Source: Halobacillus litoralis (lineage in GTDB: Bacteria; Bacillota; Bacilli; Bacillales; Halobacillaceae). From it: a stretch of 64,000 bases of DNA. Where the stretch lies: the NCBI RefSeq assembly GCF_009856445.1, contig NZ_WMFA01000001.1:434001-498000 (forward strand). Reading direction: 5' to 3'. The notes beneath the pieces were generated by a model, which saw nothing but the letters and a program-made list of their open reading frames with translations, had not been told where the DNA came from and made no database searches. A program made the position numbers and the translations under genes. Shown piece by piece: positions 52,733-62,060 of the stretch. The first letter of the stretch is position 1. Every line of letters starts with the position of its first letter.

Positions 52733-52766
52733 AAAAAAAGCTGCCAGATGAGCTGGCAGCTTTCTT
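52733..52766 (-). terminator. terminator of hemQ
   Basis: AAAGCTGCCAG pairs with CTGGCAGCTTT around ATGAG; seven T follow on the minus strand. Confidence 0.92.
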
Positions 52767-52768
52767 CT

Positions 52769-53506
52769 TTATACTTGTAAAAATTGTTCGACAGCGTCTG
52801 GCTTGAGGATGTTTCCGATATAGAAAGATCCAAAATCACCATAACGTGAAGTTACTTCATCAAAGCGCATTTCGTATACGAGCTTTTTGAATTGAAGCAT
52901 ATCATGAGCAAATAATGTAACGCCCCATTCCCAGTCATCAAAACCGATGGAACCGGTAATGATCTGACGGATTTTCCCAGCGTATTGGCGGCCTGTCATT
53001 CCGTGGGCGTACATGAGTTTGGCACGTTCATCTTTTTCGAGGACATACCAGTTGTCATTTCCCTGACGGCGCTTGTCCATAGGGTAGAAACAAATGTGAT
53101 TCCACTTCGGAAGGGTAGGGCGCAGACGCGCTTGAATTTCAGGATCATCCTCGTTCGCATTTCCCATGTAATTGGAAAGCTCTACGACAGAGACGTACGA
53201 ATAGGAAGGCTTTGTGAATTCTGCCAGTTTAGATTTATTGAAGGCCGTTTCGATTTCATTCAGCTCTTCCATTGTCGGACGTAGAATCATCATCATGAAA
53301 TCTGCTTTTTGACCGACAATTGTATATAAAGCATGACTACCTTCTTTGCTGCGTTCTGTTTCTTCCCATAGACCGATCAATTCTTTGAATTCATTGATCG
53401 CTTCTTCACGGTCTTCGGTTGATGCATACTTCCATGCTGTCCAGTCGACAGAACGAAAATCATGCAGACAATACCAGCCGTCCATGGTAACTACTGCTTC
53501 TGGCAT
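52769..53506 (-). CDS. hemQ: coproheme decarboxylase HemQ (chlorite dismutase fold)
   Basis: About 245 residues. It converts coproheme III to protoheme in the Gram-positive heme pathway. [15 protein letters not shown]-like start, reactive Tyr (about Y141 in CFYPMDKRR), and the heme-ligand H168 in [14 protein letters not shown]. The frame is open upstream to 53635, but ATG 53506 ([11 protein letters not shown]) with AAAGGAG gives the family length. It is divergent from pta, matching Bacillus ywfI-pta order. Confidence 0.93.
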   Translation of the reverse strand: MPEAVVTMDGWYCLHDFRSVDWTAWKYASTEDREEAINEFKELIGLWEETERSKEGSHALYTIVGQKADFMMMILRPTMEELNEIETAFNKSKLAEFTKPSYSYVSVVELSNYMGNANEDDPEIQARLRPTLPKWNHICFYPMDKRRQGNDNWYVLEKDERAKLMYAHGMTGRQYAGKIRQIITGSIGFDDWEWGVTLFAHDMLQFKKLVYEMRFDEVTSRYGDFGSFYIGNILKPDAVEQFLQV

Positions 53507-53664
53507 GGGATCGATCGCTCCTTTTACATTGAAGTATTGTACTAATAAAACATCCTCCATAAATATAACACATTTACATTTGGATAGATAACGATGCGGG
53601 TATGACAAAAGAGTGAACAGCTTAAGAAGTATCATCTATTGAGAAATAGGGTAAAGTTATAAAA

Positions 53665-53678
53665 TGAAATCGCTTCAC
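53665..53678. promoter_or_regulatory. candidate CcpA cre site upstream of pta
   Basis: TGAAATCGCTTCAC resembles the cre consensus TGAAARCGYTTTCA and lies about 85 bases before the pta start, where CcpA activates pta in Bacillus subtilis. Binding not shown by sequence alone. Confidence 0.4.
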
Positions 53679-53762
53679 ACGGAAAACTTGGTTCGAACCA
53701 CTTTCATTTAAACACAAAAGGTCTTATCATGTATAACAGAATGAAAAATTGGAGGGTTAATC

Positions 53763-54734
53763 ATGAGTAACCTATTTGATACGTTGAAATCTAAAATTGA
53801 TGGAAAAGGCAAGAAAGTCGTATTTCCAGAAGCCTTAGATGAAAGAATCCTGACAGCAGTAAGTCAATTGGGTGCTGACGGTATGTTGACACCTGTATTA
53901 GTCGGTAATAAAGAAAAAGTAGAACAGAAAGCTTCCGAATTAAGTTTGGATATTTCTGCAGCGGAAATTCTCGACCCTGCAAACTACGATGAGTTTGATG
54001 AAATGGTCGCAAGCTTTGTTGAGCGCCGTAAAGGAAAAGCAACAGAAGAAAAAGCACGTGAAATTCTTCAAGGTGGAAATTACTTCGGTACTATGCTTGT
54101 CTACATGGGCAAAGCGGACGGGCTGGTCAGTGGTGCCGCTCACTCAACAGCAGATACTGTTCGTCCAGCTCTTCAAATCATTAAAACGAAGCCTGGTATT
54201 AAGAAAACGTCCGGTGTATTCATCATGGTTCGTGACGAAGAGAAATATGTTTTTGCTGACTGTGCCATCAACATTAACCCTGACAGCCAGGACTTAGCAG
54301 AAATCGCATTGGCAAGTGCAGAAACGGCTCAGCTATTTGATATTCATCCAAAAGTCGCCATGTTGAGTTTCTCAACAAAAGGGTCTGCTCAGTCCCCTGA
54401 AACAGAGAAAGTGACACAAGCACTTGAAATAGCCAAAGAGCAAAACAAAGATTTATTAATAGACGGCGAGTTCCAATTTGACGCGGCGTTCGTTCCATCA
54501 GTAGCCGAGAAAAAAGCGCCGGATTCTCCACTAATGGGTGAAGCGAACACGTTTGTTTTCCCTAGCCTTGAAGCAGGAAACATCGGTTATAAAATTGCTC
54601 AGCGTCTGGGTAACTTTGATGCCGTTGGGCCGGTTCTGCAAGGATTGAACCAGCCGGTGAATGATCTATCCCGCGGCTGTAATTCTGACGATGTGTACAA
54701 GCTCGCCATCATTACTGCTGCCCAAGCTCTATAA
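53763..54734 (+). CDS. pta: phosphate acetyltransferase
   Basis: A 323-residue enzyme exchanging acetyl-CoA and acetyl phosphate in overflow metabolism. Conserved stretches: KVVFPEALDERILTAV, NYFGTMLVYMGKADGLVSGA, HSTADTVRPALQIIKT, PLMGEANTFVFPSLEAGNIG and GPVLQGLNQPVNDLSRGC. Short single-domain form typical of Bacillus. TGGAGGG before the ATG. The order hemQ-pta-lipL is conserved. Confidence 0.97.
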   Translation: MSNLFDTLKSKIDGKGKKVVFPEALDERILTAVSQLGADGMLTPVLVGNKEKVEQKASELSLDISAAEILDPANYDEFDEMVASFVERRKGKATEEKAREILQGGNYFGTMLVYMGKADGLVSGAAHSTADTVRPALQIIKTKPGIKKTSGVFIMVRDEEKYVFADCAININPDSQDLAEIALASAETAQLFDIHPKVAMLSFSTKGSAQSPETEKVTQALEIAKEQNKDLLIDGEFQFDAAFVPSVAEKKAPDSPLMGEANTFVFPSLEAGNIGYKIAQRLGNFDAVGPVLQGLNQPVNDLSRGCNSDDVYKLAIITAAQAL

Positions 54735-54788
54735 AAGTTGAAAAAGCTCGCTGGACAATACCCGCAAGCTTTTCTGTTCCATTTAAAA

Positions 54789-54835
54789 GAAAAAAGCGCT
54801 CGACATCCTTATTCCAGGTTGTCGAGCGCTTTTTC
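54789..54835. terminator. terminator overlapping the lipL stop
   Basis: A 15-bp stem AAAAAGCGCTCGACA with TGTCGAGCGCTTTTT; the lipL stop codon (54809-54811) lies in the loop. A-run and T-run make it bidirectional for pta and lipL. Confidence 0.9.
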
Positions 54836-55651
54836 GTTTCGTTTGATCATTTGCTCAAACCGCTTATGAAACCAGTCGATTTCGTCTCCTTCTAAAGCGT
54901 GGGTGACAAGGTGACCGGAGAGTTCATGTAATTTTATCAGGATACGGTCACGTACATCGGCAACGCTGAGGTTGGTCCCCAGTAATTCATTTAAAGATGC
55001 CATGACGCCTGGATCGATATCAGGGTAGCTGAAGCGTGTTTCTTCCCCGCGCCTGCCGAGTTCATAGAACCGTTTCAAAAGAGCGGCGCGTTCTGCCCCG
55101 CTGCCACTTACGTCAAGATAAATTTGGACTGCGGAGCCGTTTTTGACACGGCGTTGGGAAATACCTGCGAACTTTTTACCATCAATACTCAAATCATAGG
55201 TTCCGGGACAATAGGATTGCGTGATTTCATAAGCTTCAATCCCGTCCGTCAAATCGGAAAAAAGTTGGCGTATAAACGAAACCATCGCTTCATAGCCGTC
55301 ATGGATGTTTACCTGTTTAGAATCAGGGAAAATCAGGGAAAGGTTCAAAACGCCGTCATCCAACACAACGGCAAGCCCGCCGGAATTACGGACGATCACA
55401 TCATATCCGTTCGATTTCAAATGTTGGATGGCTTCTTTTATATAAGGAAGGCGGGCATCGGGAATTCCGAGTACGATCGTATCGTGGTGGACCCAGAGCC
55501 TGGCTGTTGTCGGGCTCATACGTTCACCGACACTTATGGATAACGCATCGTCCATAGCAAAAGACTGTAGAGCAGAAAAACCTGGACCTAAATTGCTTTG
55601 GTCTATGAAGCGATACGTATCTGGTTTTAATAATGGATGTAGTTCATTCAT
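54809..55651 (-). CDS. lipL: octanoyl-[GcvH]:protein N-octanoyltransferase
   Basis: A 280-residue LplA/LipB-fold amidotransferase that moves octanoyl groups from GcvH to other lipoyl enzymes. The catalytic Cys is C148 in SYCPGTYDLSIDGKKFAG, equivalent to C150 of Bacillus LipL. Also LGIPDARLPY and VIVRNSGGLAVVLDDGVLN. AAGGAGAA before the ATG. Its place beside pta matches ywfL. Confidence 0.93.
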   Translation of the reverse strand: MNELHPLLKPDTYRFIDQSNLGPGFSALQSFAMDDALSISVGERMSPTTARLWVHHDTIVLGIPDARLPYIKEAIQHLKSNGYDVIVRNSGGLAVVLDDGVLNLSLIFPDSKQVNIHDGYEAMVSFIRQLFSDLTDGIEAYEITQSYCPGTYDLSIDGKKFAGISQRRVKNGSAVQIYLDVSGSGAERAALLKRFYELGRRGEETRFSYPDIDPGVMASLNELLGTNLSVADVRDRILIKLHELSGHLVTHALEGDEIDWFHKRFEQMIKRNEKALDNLE

Positions 55652-55882
55652 AGCATTCGTTCTCCTTTTTGGGTAGCAACGTCCATTATACCAAAACTCG
55701 CCTCTTGCATGAATGGAGGATCGCTTGTAAAATTCTCTGTTGGATAAAAAAATTCATAGGAAATGTTAGAGCGCTATAGACAGGTTTTAAATTGGGTACC
55801 TGTCAATTTCTGTCTGTCAAGATGTTTTTTTGTCGTAATTTAAGGTATATAATAGATAAAAATGTCGTGTAGAAAGGACAAA

Positions 55883-57181
55883 ATGATGGCCTATCGTGAT
55901 GAGAAGTTAAGTGAAGAAAAGGTTTTTAAAGACCCCGTACATCGTTATGTCCATGTTCGAGAACGGGTGATTTGGGATTTGATCGGAACGGCCGAATTTC
56001 AGAGGCTCCGTAGAATCAAACAGCTCGGCACCTCTTATTTGACGTTTCATGGAGCTGAACACAGCCGCTTCAACCACTCCTTAGGTGTTTATGAGATTGT
56101 AAGAAGGATCATCGAGAACTTCAAAGACCGTCCGAACTGGAATCAGGAGGAGCGACTGCTTTGTCTTTGTGCTGCACTTTTGCATGATCTTGGTCATGGA
56201 CCTTTTTCGCATTCCTTTGAAAAAGTGTACAAGCTTGATCATGAAGATTTCACCCAGGCGATTTTGCTAGGTGATACTGAAGTGAACAAGGTCCTCAGTA
56301 AAGTTGAAAAAGGCTTTCCTAAGAAAGTAGCCGACGTCATCAACAAGACGTACGAAAACAAGCTCGTCGTCAGCTTGATTTCTAGTCAAATTGATGCAGA
56401 TCGAATGGATTATCTGCAAAGGGATGCTTATTTTACAGGGGTCAGCTATGGACATTTTGATATGGAACGGATTCTTCGGGTTATGCGGCCGATGGAAGAT
56501 CAGGTCGTGGTTAAAGAAAGCGGCATGCATGCCATCGAAGATTATATTATGAGTCGTTATCAAATGTACTGGCAGGTCTATTTTCATCCTGTAACGCGAA
56601 GTGCAGAAGTCATCTTAACTAAAATCCTTCACCGTGCCAAGGAATTGTACGAAGAAGGATACAGCTTCAAGTTGAAACCAGTGCATTTCTTGTCCTTCTT
56701 TTCCGGTGAGCCGTCACTTGAAGAATATTTGGCGCTGGATGAAGCGGTCGTCCTTTATTACTTCCAAACGTGGATGAAAGAGGAAGACGAGGTGTTGAGT
56801 GATTTATGCCACCGTTTCGTGAACCGTAAACTTTTTAAATACATCGAGTTCAATCCGAATTCCCAGATGAATGAATGGATGGAGCTATATAAACTGTTCA
56901 CAAAAGCCGGTTTGAATCCTGATTATTATTTAGTCGTTGATTCAAGTTCAGACCTTCCTTATGACTTTTACCGCCCGGGTGAAGAAGGGGAGAGGCTGCC
57001 GATTCATCTGCTGCAGCCAAATGACGAGCTGAAGGAACTATCCAGGCTTTCTGATATTGTCGAATCAATTTCTGGTAAAAAAAGGACGGATCATAAATTG
57101 TACATCCCTCTGGATCGGCTGGAGGAAATGTCGAATCGAAGTAAAACGAAGAAGCGGATTATGGAAATTTTGTTTGGATAA
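55883..57181 (+). CDS. ywfO: HD-domain phosphohydrolase YwfO
   Basis: A 432-residue HD superfamily protein related to dGTPase/SAMHD1-like nucleotide hydrolases. The metal site is visible as EHSRFNHSLGVYEIVRR and ALLHDLGHGPFSHSFE, then SSQIDADRMDYLQRDAYF. ATG 55883 follows AAAGGACAA; ATG 55862 is in frame but lacks a ribosome site. It is followed 13 bases later by ywgA, as in Bacillus. Confidence 0.93.
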   Translation: MMAYRDEKLSEEKVFKDPVHRYVHVRERVIWDLIGTAEFQRLRRIKQLGTSYLTFHGAEHSRFNHSLGVYEIVRRIIENFKDRPNWNQEERLLCLCAALLHDLGHGPFSHSFEKVYKLDHEDFTQAILLGDTEVNKVLSKVEKGFPKKVADVINKTYENKLVVSLISSQIDADRMDYLQRDAYFTGVSYGHFDMERILRVMRPMEDQVVVKESGMHAIEDYIMSRYQMYWQVYFHPVTRSAEVILTKILHRAKELYEEGYSFKLKPVHFLSFFSGEPSLEEYLALDEAVVLYYFQTWMKEEDEVLSDLCHRFVNRKLFKYIEFNPNSQMNEWMELYKLFTKAGLNPDYYLVVDSSSDLPYDFYRPGEEGERLPIHLLQPNDELKELSRLSDIVESISGKKRTDHKLYIPLDRLEEMSNRSKTKKRIMEILFG

Positions 57182-57194
57182 GGAGTGAACCTCC

Positions 57195-57695
57195 ATGTTG
57201 GAGAATCATGCGAAGTTGATGCAGTTTTTCTCAAGCACCCATGAAGTTGTAGGTCGAAAGAAGTTGCAAAAGATGATTTACATACTGAAAAAGTGTGAAA
57301 TCCCTTTTGAAGAGCGTTACCAGTTCCATTTTTACGGCCCTTATTCGGAGGAATTGACACTGAGAGTCGAAGAAATGTGTAATCTTGGTTTTATTAGTGA
57401 AACGAGAGAAGAAAAGAAGAATTATTATCAATACCGTTATCAATTGACTGATAGCGGCAGAGATTTTCTGACCCACTATGAGATGGATCTACCGCCATTG
57501 AATCTGCATATCGAAGAAATGAACGGGCGCAGCTCGCGTTTTCTTGAGCTTGTTTCCACCATGCTTTTCTTTGAACATTTACCGAAAGATGAAATTACTG
57601 AAAAAGTATTTACGGTAAAAAGTGCTCAAAATTACACACAGGATGATATCGATGAAGGATGGAAATTTATTGAACATTTACGTTCCATTCATTAA
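57195..57695 (+). CDS. ywgA: YwgA family protein
   Basis: A 166-residue protein with a winged-helix-like N-terminal part (VGRKKLQKMIYILKKCEIPF, FHFYGPYSEELTLRVEEM). It resembles antitoxin/SocA-like folds, but here it is the conserved Bacillus neighbour of ywfO. Function unknown. Ends at a terminator. Confidence 0.88.
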   Translation: MLENHAKLMQFFSSTHEVVGRKKLQKMIYILKKCEIPFEERYQFHFYGPYSEELTLRVEEMCNLGFISETREEKKNYYQYRYQLTDSGRDFLTHYEMDLPPLNLHIEEMNGRSSRFLELVSTMLFFEHLPKDEITEKVFTVKSAQNYTQDDIDEGWKFIEHLRSIH

Positions 57696-57705
57696 GATAA
57701 AAAGT

Positions 57706-57733
57706 AGGTGTACGATGATGTACACCTTTTTTA
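57706..57733 (+). terminator. terminator of ywfO-ywgA
   Basis: AGGTGTAC pairs with GTACACCT followed by T5. Confidence 0.85.
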
Positions 57734-57796
57734 TTGCGTAGTGATGTCAGATAATTGAAAAAACATAATCCGAAAGTAGAGTGGAGGTCTACAGAT

Positions 57797-59821
57797 ATGA
57801 GGGTCCTTAAATTTTTTGCTTATTATCTGTTCGGGATAGTCGGTATTCTATTGATCAGCACTTCTCCCGCGTTGTTCAGGGGAGGAGCATTTTTAGATGT
57901 AGGAAATTACATAAAAGAGTTGAGTCAACTGCTTGGGTCTGTCGTGAACCCGGGAGATTGGAACTACTTATACAAAGGACGTCCTGTGCCGATTTTTGAA
58001 CATCTGTGGGACCCTTACCAATACTCCATGACTGTTTTCTTTGGTGGCATTTTATTAGGTTTCGTTCTTGCATTCGCAGGCGCCTTCTTTACCGTATTTT
58101 TACCGAAGTGGCTGCGGTCGGTCGTTGACCGTACTCTTGGAGTGCTCGAGAGCGTACCTGATTTATTGCTGGCTTTCTCTATCCAGTTGTTCATTGTTTG
58201 GTTCTATAAACAAACGGAAATTCTGCTTATTTCCTTTGCTTCCCTTGGGCAGGGTGATCAAGTCTATCTGCTTCCAATGTTGGCAATCGCTGTCCTGCCT
58301 ATGGTGACGATGTACAAAATCCTACTCGCTTTGATTGAAGAAGAATGGACGAAGTCGTATGTACAGATGGCCAGGGGGAAAGGGTTGGAGAAAATCGGAA
58401 TATTGTGTGTACATATCTTTCGGAACATTGGAAAAAGCACGTTTTACCATTCCAAAATCATTGTTTGGGGCGCGTTGTCGAGTCTGTTGATCATTGAATA
58501 TATTTTCAATATGAATGGGATTACAACAGCCTTTCTTAATGATTTTCGACCGATTGTGTCAAGCTTTATTCTTCTCATGCTGTTCACCCCTTTTTATGTC
58601 ATCTATCAAGGAACAGAACTGTTCCTGTTTAAGGATGAGAAGAAGTCGGAAGAAGTCGCTACCCGCATGAACAGCTTTATAGGATCTGTCTCCTTAAAAG
58701 GGGGCGGTGGATGGCTTGCTCATGCAATATCAGAAATCGGTGCTCATTTTAAGAACATAAAGTTTCTCTTAGGTTTTACGGTTATTGCAGGAGCCCTTAT
58801 CGTAAGTATCATTTATACGATGACCGCAGAGCCGCTGATCGACCAGTTTCGACTGATCTATAATGATGAAGGGAAATTAGTCAGTTCGATGCCTCACACC
58901 CCTGAGTATGTGTTTCTGGGGACCGATGCTCTCGGTTTTAGCGTAATCGACCAAATCCTTGTCGGTGCGAAATACACGATCATTTTCGGTCTTGTTATTG
59001 CTTTCCTGCGAATGGCTCTCGGGTTCCTTTTAGCTATTCCCTATGCTTTCTTTCTTCCGAAAAAGGTGCAGCTTGTGTTTGAAAAACTGGTGGACAGCAT
59101 GCACTTTCTACCGATGACGATCATTGCGTTTTTACTATTGAAGCCGGTGTTATGGATGCCTCCTGGCGGGTTTACGACGACGGAAACAGAGAGAATCCTT
59201 TATCAGGGGATCATTTTGACACTTTTAGCTGTTCCGCTTGTCATAACATTGTTCGGCAACGAGATGAAGCTGATTATAAAAGAAGAATTCGTAACGAGTA
59301 CAAAAGTGCTTGGTGGCAGCTCTGTTCATTTGTTGTGGAAGCACTTAATGCCGCACTTAAGTGCACGTATGGGGATTATTTTTGGTCAGCAGTTTATCCA
59401 AACGCTGCTTATTTTCATCCACCTGGGCGTGTTTGATCTATATTTTGGAGGGACAAAAGTAAGCTATGATTTTGTGGCAGACCCACCAACAAGTACCACC
59501 TATGAATGGTCCGGGATGATTGGGGCCGCCAAAGATTCGTTGATGACAGGGCGTTGGTGGCTCATAATCCCTACACTTTTCTGTTTCATGGCGATGATTG
59601 TCGCGATGCAGCTAATTGTACAGGGAATTAAGGAAGTTCAACAGCGGCGTGTCGGTGTACCGGTAGAGCAGAATACATGGCTTAAGAAAATTTTCCGTAG
59701 AAAAGAAACGATCGGAGGAAAGCCTGCATCCCTTAAGGAAGCGGATTTTGAGTTTGTACCAGAACAGAAGAGAGTTGATGAATCGCGGGATGACCATGGG
59801 TATAGGAGAAAGTCGATATGA
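57797..59821 (+). CDS. fused double permease of an oligopeptide-type ABC transporter
   Basis: A 674-residue protein with two binding-protein-dependent permease domains in one chain. The first (about 70-300) resembles DppB/OppB and carries an EAA-like loop ARGKGLEKIGILCVHIFRN; the second (about 375-620) resembles DppC/OppC with FLGTDALGFSVIDQ and LGGSSVHLLWKHLMPHL. GGAGG lies 9 bases before ATG 57797. It has no neighbouring ATPase or binding protein, so its partners must be elsewhere. The stop overlaps the GNAT gene by 4 bases. Confidence 0.85.
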   Translation: MRVLKFFAYYLFGIVGILLISTSPALFRGGAFLDVGNYIKELSQLLGSVVNPGDWNYLYKGRPVPIFEHLWDPYQYSMTVFFGGILLGFVLAFAGAFFTVFLPKWLRSVVDRTLGVLESVPDLLLAFSIQLFIVWFYKQTEILLISFASLGQGDQVYLLPMLAIAVLPMVTMYKILLALIEEEWTKSYVQMARGKGLEKIGILCVHIFRNIGKSTFYHSKIIVWGALSSLLIIEYIFNMNGITTAFLNDFRPIVSSFILLMLFTPFYVIYQGTELFLFKDEKKSEEVATRMNSFIGSVSLKGGGGWLAHAISEIGAHFKNIKFLLGFTVIAGALIVSIIYTMTAEPLIDQFRLIYNDEGKLVSSMPHTPEYVFLGTDALGFSVIDQILVGAKYTIIFGLVIAFLRMALGFLLAIPYAFFLPKKVQLVFEKLVDSMHFLPMTIIAFLLLKPVLWMPPGGFTTTETERILYQGIILTLLAVPLVITLFGNEMKLIIKEEFVTSTKVLGGSSVHLLWKHLMPHLSARMGIIFGQQFIQTLLIFIHLGVFDLYFGGTKVSYDFVADPPTSTTYEWSGMIGAAKDSLMTGRWWLIIPTLFCFMAMIVAMQLIVQGIKEVQQRRVGVPVEQNTWLKKIFRRKETIGGKPASLKEADFEFVPEQKRVDESRDDHGYRRKSI

Positions 59822-60384
59822 ATCATATTCCTGTCTTTAAAATGGAAAAGATAAAGTTACGAGAACTGAAAACTTCCGACGCTCCTTCTTTGTTCCAGTT
59901 CATGAGCCGGCAGGATACGATGAAGTACATCACTCCCTGCCCTGTGTTGTCTTTGGAGGAGATGGAAGCTTATATAGAAGAAAGACTGGATGGGTTTCAT
60001 AAGCAAGAAGAAATTCCATGGGTGATTGAGGCTGAAAGAGGGAAATGTGTGGGCCTGTTCCGTTTTCATAAACTGAATCATTGGCATAGGAAAGCAGAAA
60101 TGGGGGCCGTCATTCACCCGGATTACCAAAAGAAAGGAGTTATGACACAAGTCCTTCTTACACTTCTCCCTTATGGATTTGATTCGCTGAACCTCAATCG
60201 GATTGTCGGAGACATGTTTGCTGAAAATGAGGGATCACGAAGGCTCTTGAATAAATTTGGGTTCCGGGAAGAGGGAGTATTAAGGGAAACAGATTTTGAT
60301 GGGGAGAGCTTCCAGGATACCGTGGTGTTTTCCATGTTGAAAAGGGAATATGAGAAGATTAAACAAACGTTTGATCAATCATGA
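59818..60384 (+). CDS. GNAT family N-acetyltransferase (RimJ/RimL type)
   Basis: A 188-residue acetyltransferase of the ribosomal-protein alanine type: IKLRELKTSDAPSLFQFMS at the N-terminus, EMGAVIHPDYQKKGVMTQVL and AENEGSRRLLNKFGFREEGV. ATGA overlap with the permease gene suggests coupling, though the function link is unclear. Substrate unknown. Confidence 0.87.
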   Translation: MNHIPVFKMEKIKLRELKTSDAPSLFQFMSRQDTMKYITPCPVLSLEEMEAYIEERLDGFHKQEEIPWVIEAERGKCVGLFRFHKLNHWHRKAEMGAVIHPDYQKKGVMTQVLLTLLPYGFDSLNLNRIVGDMFAENEGSRRLLNKFGFREEGVLRETDFDGESFQDTVVFSMLKREYEKIKQTFDQS

Positions 60385-60463
60385 AGCGTCTGTTCTAACA
60401 AGAACTGTTTTGTATGTTAAAATGGGACAAAATAAGAGGACGATTGAAGAGGAGGATCGCTTT

Positions 60464-61006
60464 ATGAGAGAATTCGATCAATTTAAAAACAAAGGCGAAA
60501 GCAGCGATAAAAAGAAGAACCAATTCACAATCATTAAAGATAATTCCACGGATGGACACGGGGGTTATGGTGTCGGTTCCATCAGTTTGGAGAATATGAC
60601 CCCGGTTATTGTGGACCCTAATGAAGACGAAGCCTATGTCGATATGGGGGCTCTTCACGCGCGTAGTAAAGTGGAAAAACGCATCAAATTCATTACCGAT
60701 CGTGAAGTCGTTAAAAACGGACTGAAATATTGGATCGCTTGGGTAACGGTCGGTCACCATGAAGGAAAACCGTGTTATTATGGCGTAGCTGCCAGTGAGA
60801 TTGTCGTGGACAGGTCCATCAAGCGCGGGTATAAATCGATGCCTGAACATGTGAACCACATGGATAAGTCCTTGAAGGGACGCTTTGCGGTCGATCACCT
60901 TGATGAGAAGTCGAAGAAGCTGCTCGGTGGATATTTACGTGACTTTAAACCAGAGTTATGGGAGAACACGGCTCAGGAATTGAAAGACTCTCTAGATGTA
61001 CAATAA
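60464..61006 (+). CDS. ywhD: YwhD family protein
   Basis: A 180-residue protein matching YwhD (FTIIKDNSTDGHGGYGVGSI, VIVDPNEDEAYVDMGALHA, KGRFAVDHLDEKSKKLL). AGGAGG lies 8 bases before ATG 60464; the frame is open further upstream without a ribosome site. Conserved neighbour of pbpG in Bacillus. Function unknown. A weak terminator-like hairpin (AGAGGGGAA with TTTCCCTCT) follows at 61040-61066. Confidence 0.88.
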   Translation: MREFDQFKNKGESSDKKKNQFTIIKDNSTDGHGGYGVGSISLENMTPVIVDPNEDEAYVDMGALHARSKVEKRIKFITDREVVKNGLKYWIAWVTVGHHEGKPCYYGVAASEIVVDRSIKRGYKSMPEHVNHMDKSLKGRFAVDHLDEKSKKLLGGYLRDFKPELWENTAQELKDSLDVQ

Positions 61007-61106
61007 TTGATGTTTGCAAGTTTATAGCGTCGTTACAGAGAGAGGGGAATCTGCAGGGTTTCCCTCTTTCTCATTTGATTTTTTGTAGAAGAAAGGAGGG
61101 GATCAT

Positions 61107-61334
61107 ATGAAAAGGATTTTAGAAGATGATGTGGTGTTTCATTTTGTGATTGCCCTTGTGGGATTGGTGTCAGGAATTCTGCATTTCCTGTTTAAATGGT
61201 CTTTTTATGCAGATCATGAGTATTTAACATCAGGTCTATGGTTTGTTTCAGGTGCTTTCGTGATCTATGTGAGTTGTATATTCGTATTCGGAAATCAAAA
61301 AAAGGCGAATGCAGGAAACAAAGAAAAGGAGTAG
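61107..61334 (+). CDS. small two-helix membrane protein, function unknown
   Basis: A 75-residue protein with two hydrophobic segments (FHFVIALVGLVSGILHFLF and LWFVSGAFVIYVSCIFVFG) and a basic hydrophilic tail. GAAAGGAGGGG precedes the ATG. No family recognised. Confidence 0.7.
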   Translation: MKRILEDDVVFHFVIALVGLVSGILHFLFKWSFYADHEYLTSGLWFVSGAFVIYVSCIFVFGNQKKANAGNKEKE

Positions 61335-61444
61335 GTGAAGCGTACCCCCCTGCTCACCTGGATAAGAGAGACGCATGTGGATATGGGACGGTTTAACTAA
61401 GTATGAAAATTCCAGTTTACGATTTCCTCTTTTATGATAGAATA

Positions 61445-61458
61445 AGAACAAATGTTCG
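61445..61458. promoter_or_regulatory. LexA (DinR) SOS box upstream of yolD
   Basis: AGAACAAATGTTCG matches the Bacillus SOS box CGAACNNNNGTTCG at 9 of 10 fixed positions. It lies just downstream of a -10-like TATGAT (61433-61438) and 16 bases before the yolD start, a position suited to LexA repression. Confidence 0.65.
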
Positions 61459-61473
61459 TGGTGGGGGGAACCA

Positions 61474-61818
61474 ATGATGGATAACCGGAATCGTGATCGC
61501 GGGACGATCAAATGGACATCGCTCATGTTACCGGAGCATGTAGAGATGGTGAAAAAACTTTGGAAAGAAGATCAGCGGGTAGAAAAGGGAATCATGGATG
61601 AACAGAAAGCTGTCGAAATTGACTTTCTTTTGCAGAGGGCGCTAACAGACAATCTTACTGTCCAGGTTAGGGTTTACAATGGTTTCGAATATGAAGACAT
61701 AAGGATGAAGGTGACCCATGTGAATCGAAGCAATCATACGGTAGCAGGGGTTGATGGACAGACGAAGGAGAAGGTCCGCATCCCTTTGGATGACATCGCT
61801 GACCTTGCCATTTTATAA
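61474..61818 (+). CDS. YolD-like family protein
   Basis: A 114-residue YolD-like protein (DRGTIKWTSLMLPEHVEMVK, then a C-terminal beta-rich part with VTHVNRSNHTVAGVDG). YolD homologues usually sit beside Y-family DNA polymerases (UvrX/YqjW) in SOS operons; here it stands alone but has a LexA box. Start ATG 61474 or 61477 after GGGGGGAA. Confidence 0.86.
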   Translation: MMDNRNRDRGTIKWTSLMLPEHVEMVKKLWKEDQRVEKGIMDEQKAVEIDFLLQRALTDNLTVQVRVYNGFEYEDIRMKVTHVNRSNHTVAGVDGQTKEKVRIPLDDIADLAIL

Positions 61819-61941
61819 GGTGTTCACTTTTTGTTCACAAAATGTTCATGAAAAAAGTGTAAGAATTCAGACGCCCAATCTTGACGAATCAGCGATAAGG
61901 GTAATATATTAAGTAACACATGGGTTATACATGTTTACTAG

Positions 61942-61990
61942 GACAGAGAAAGCGACCGGTTCCCCCGGTCGTTTTCTCTGTCTTTTTTTA
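61942..61990 (+). terminator. strong terminator downstream of yolD
   Basis: An 18-bp stem GACAGAGAAAGCGACCGG with CCGGTCGTTTTCTCTGTC (one mismatch-type pair) followed by T7. About 120 bases after the yolD stop. Confidence 0.88.
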
Positions 61991-62016
61991 TTTTGAAAAT
62001 GGGGCCATAGTTTGGT

Positions 62017-62060
62017 AAAGAAAAAGCGAAAGGTCATCCGTTGTGAGGATGACCTTTCGC
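62017..62060 (-). terminator. terminator of pbpG
   Basis: GCGAAAGGTCATCC pairs with GGATGACCTTTCGC around TTGTGA-type loop; the T-run is on the minus strand. Confidence 0.88.

Noticed and set aside
55781-55807. Inverted repeat GACAGG / CCTGTC upstream of ywfO
   Set aside because: Short arms with a 15-base loop and no known regulator pattern; insufficient support.
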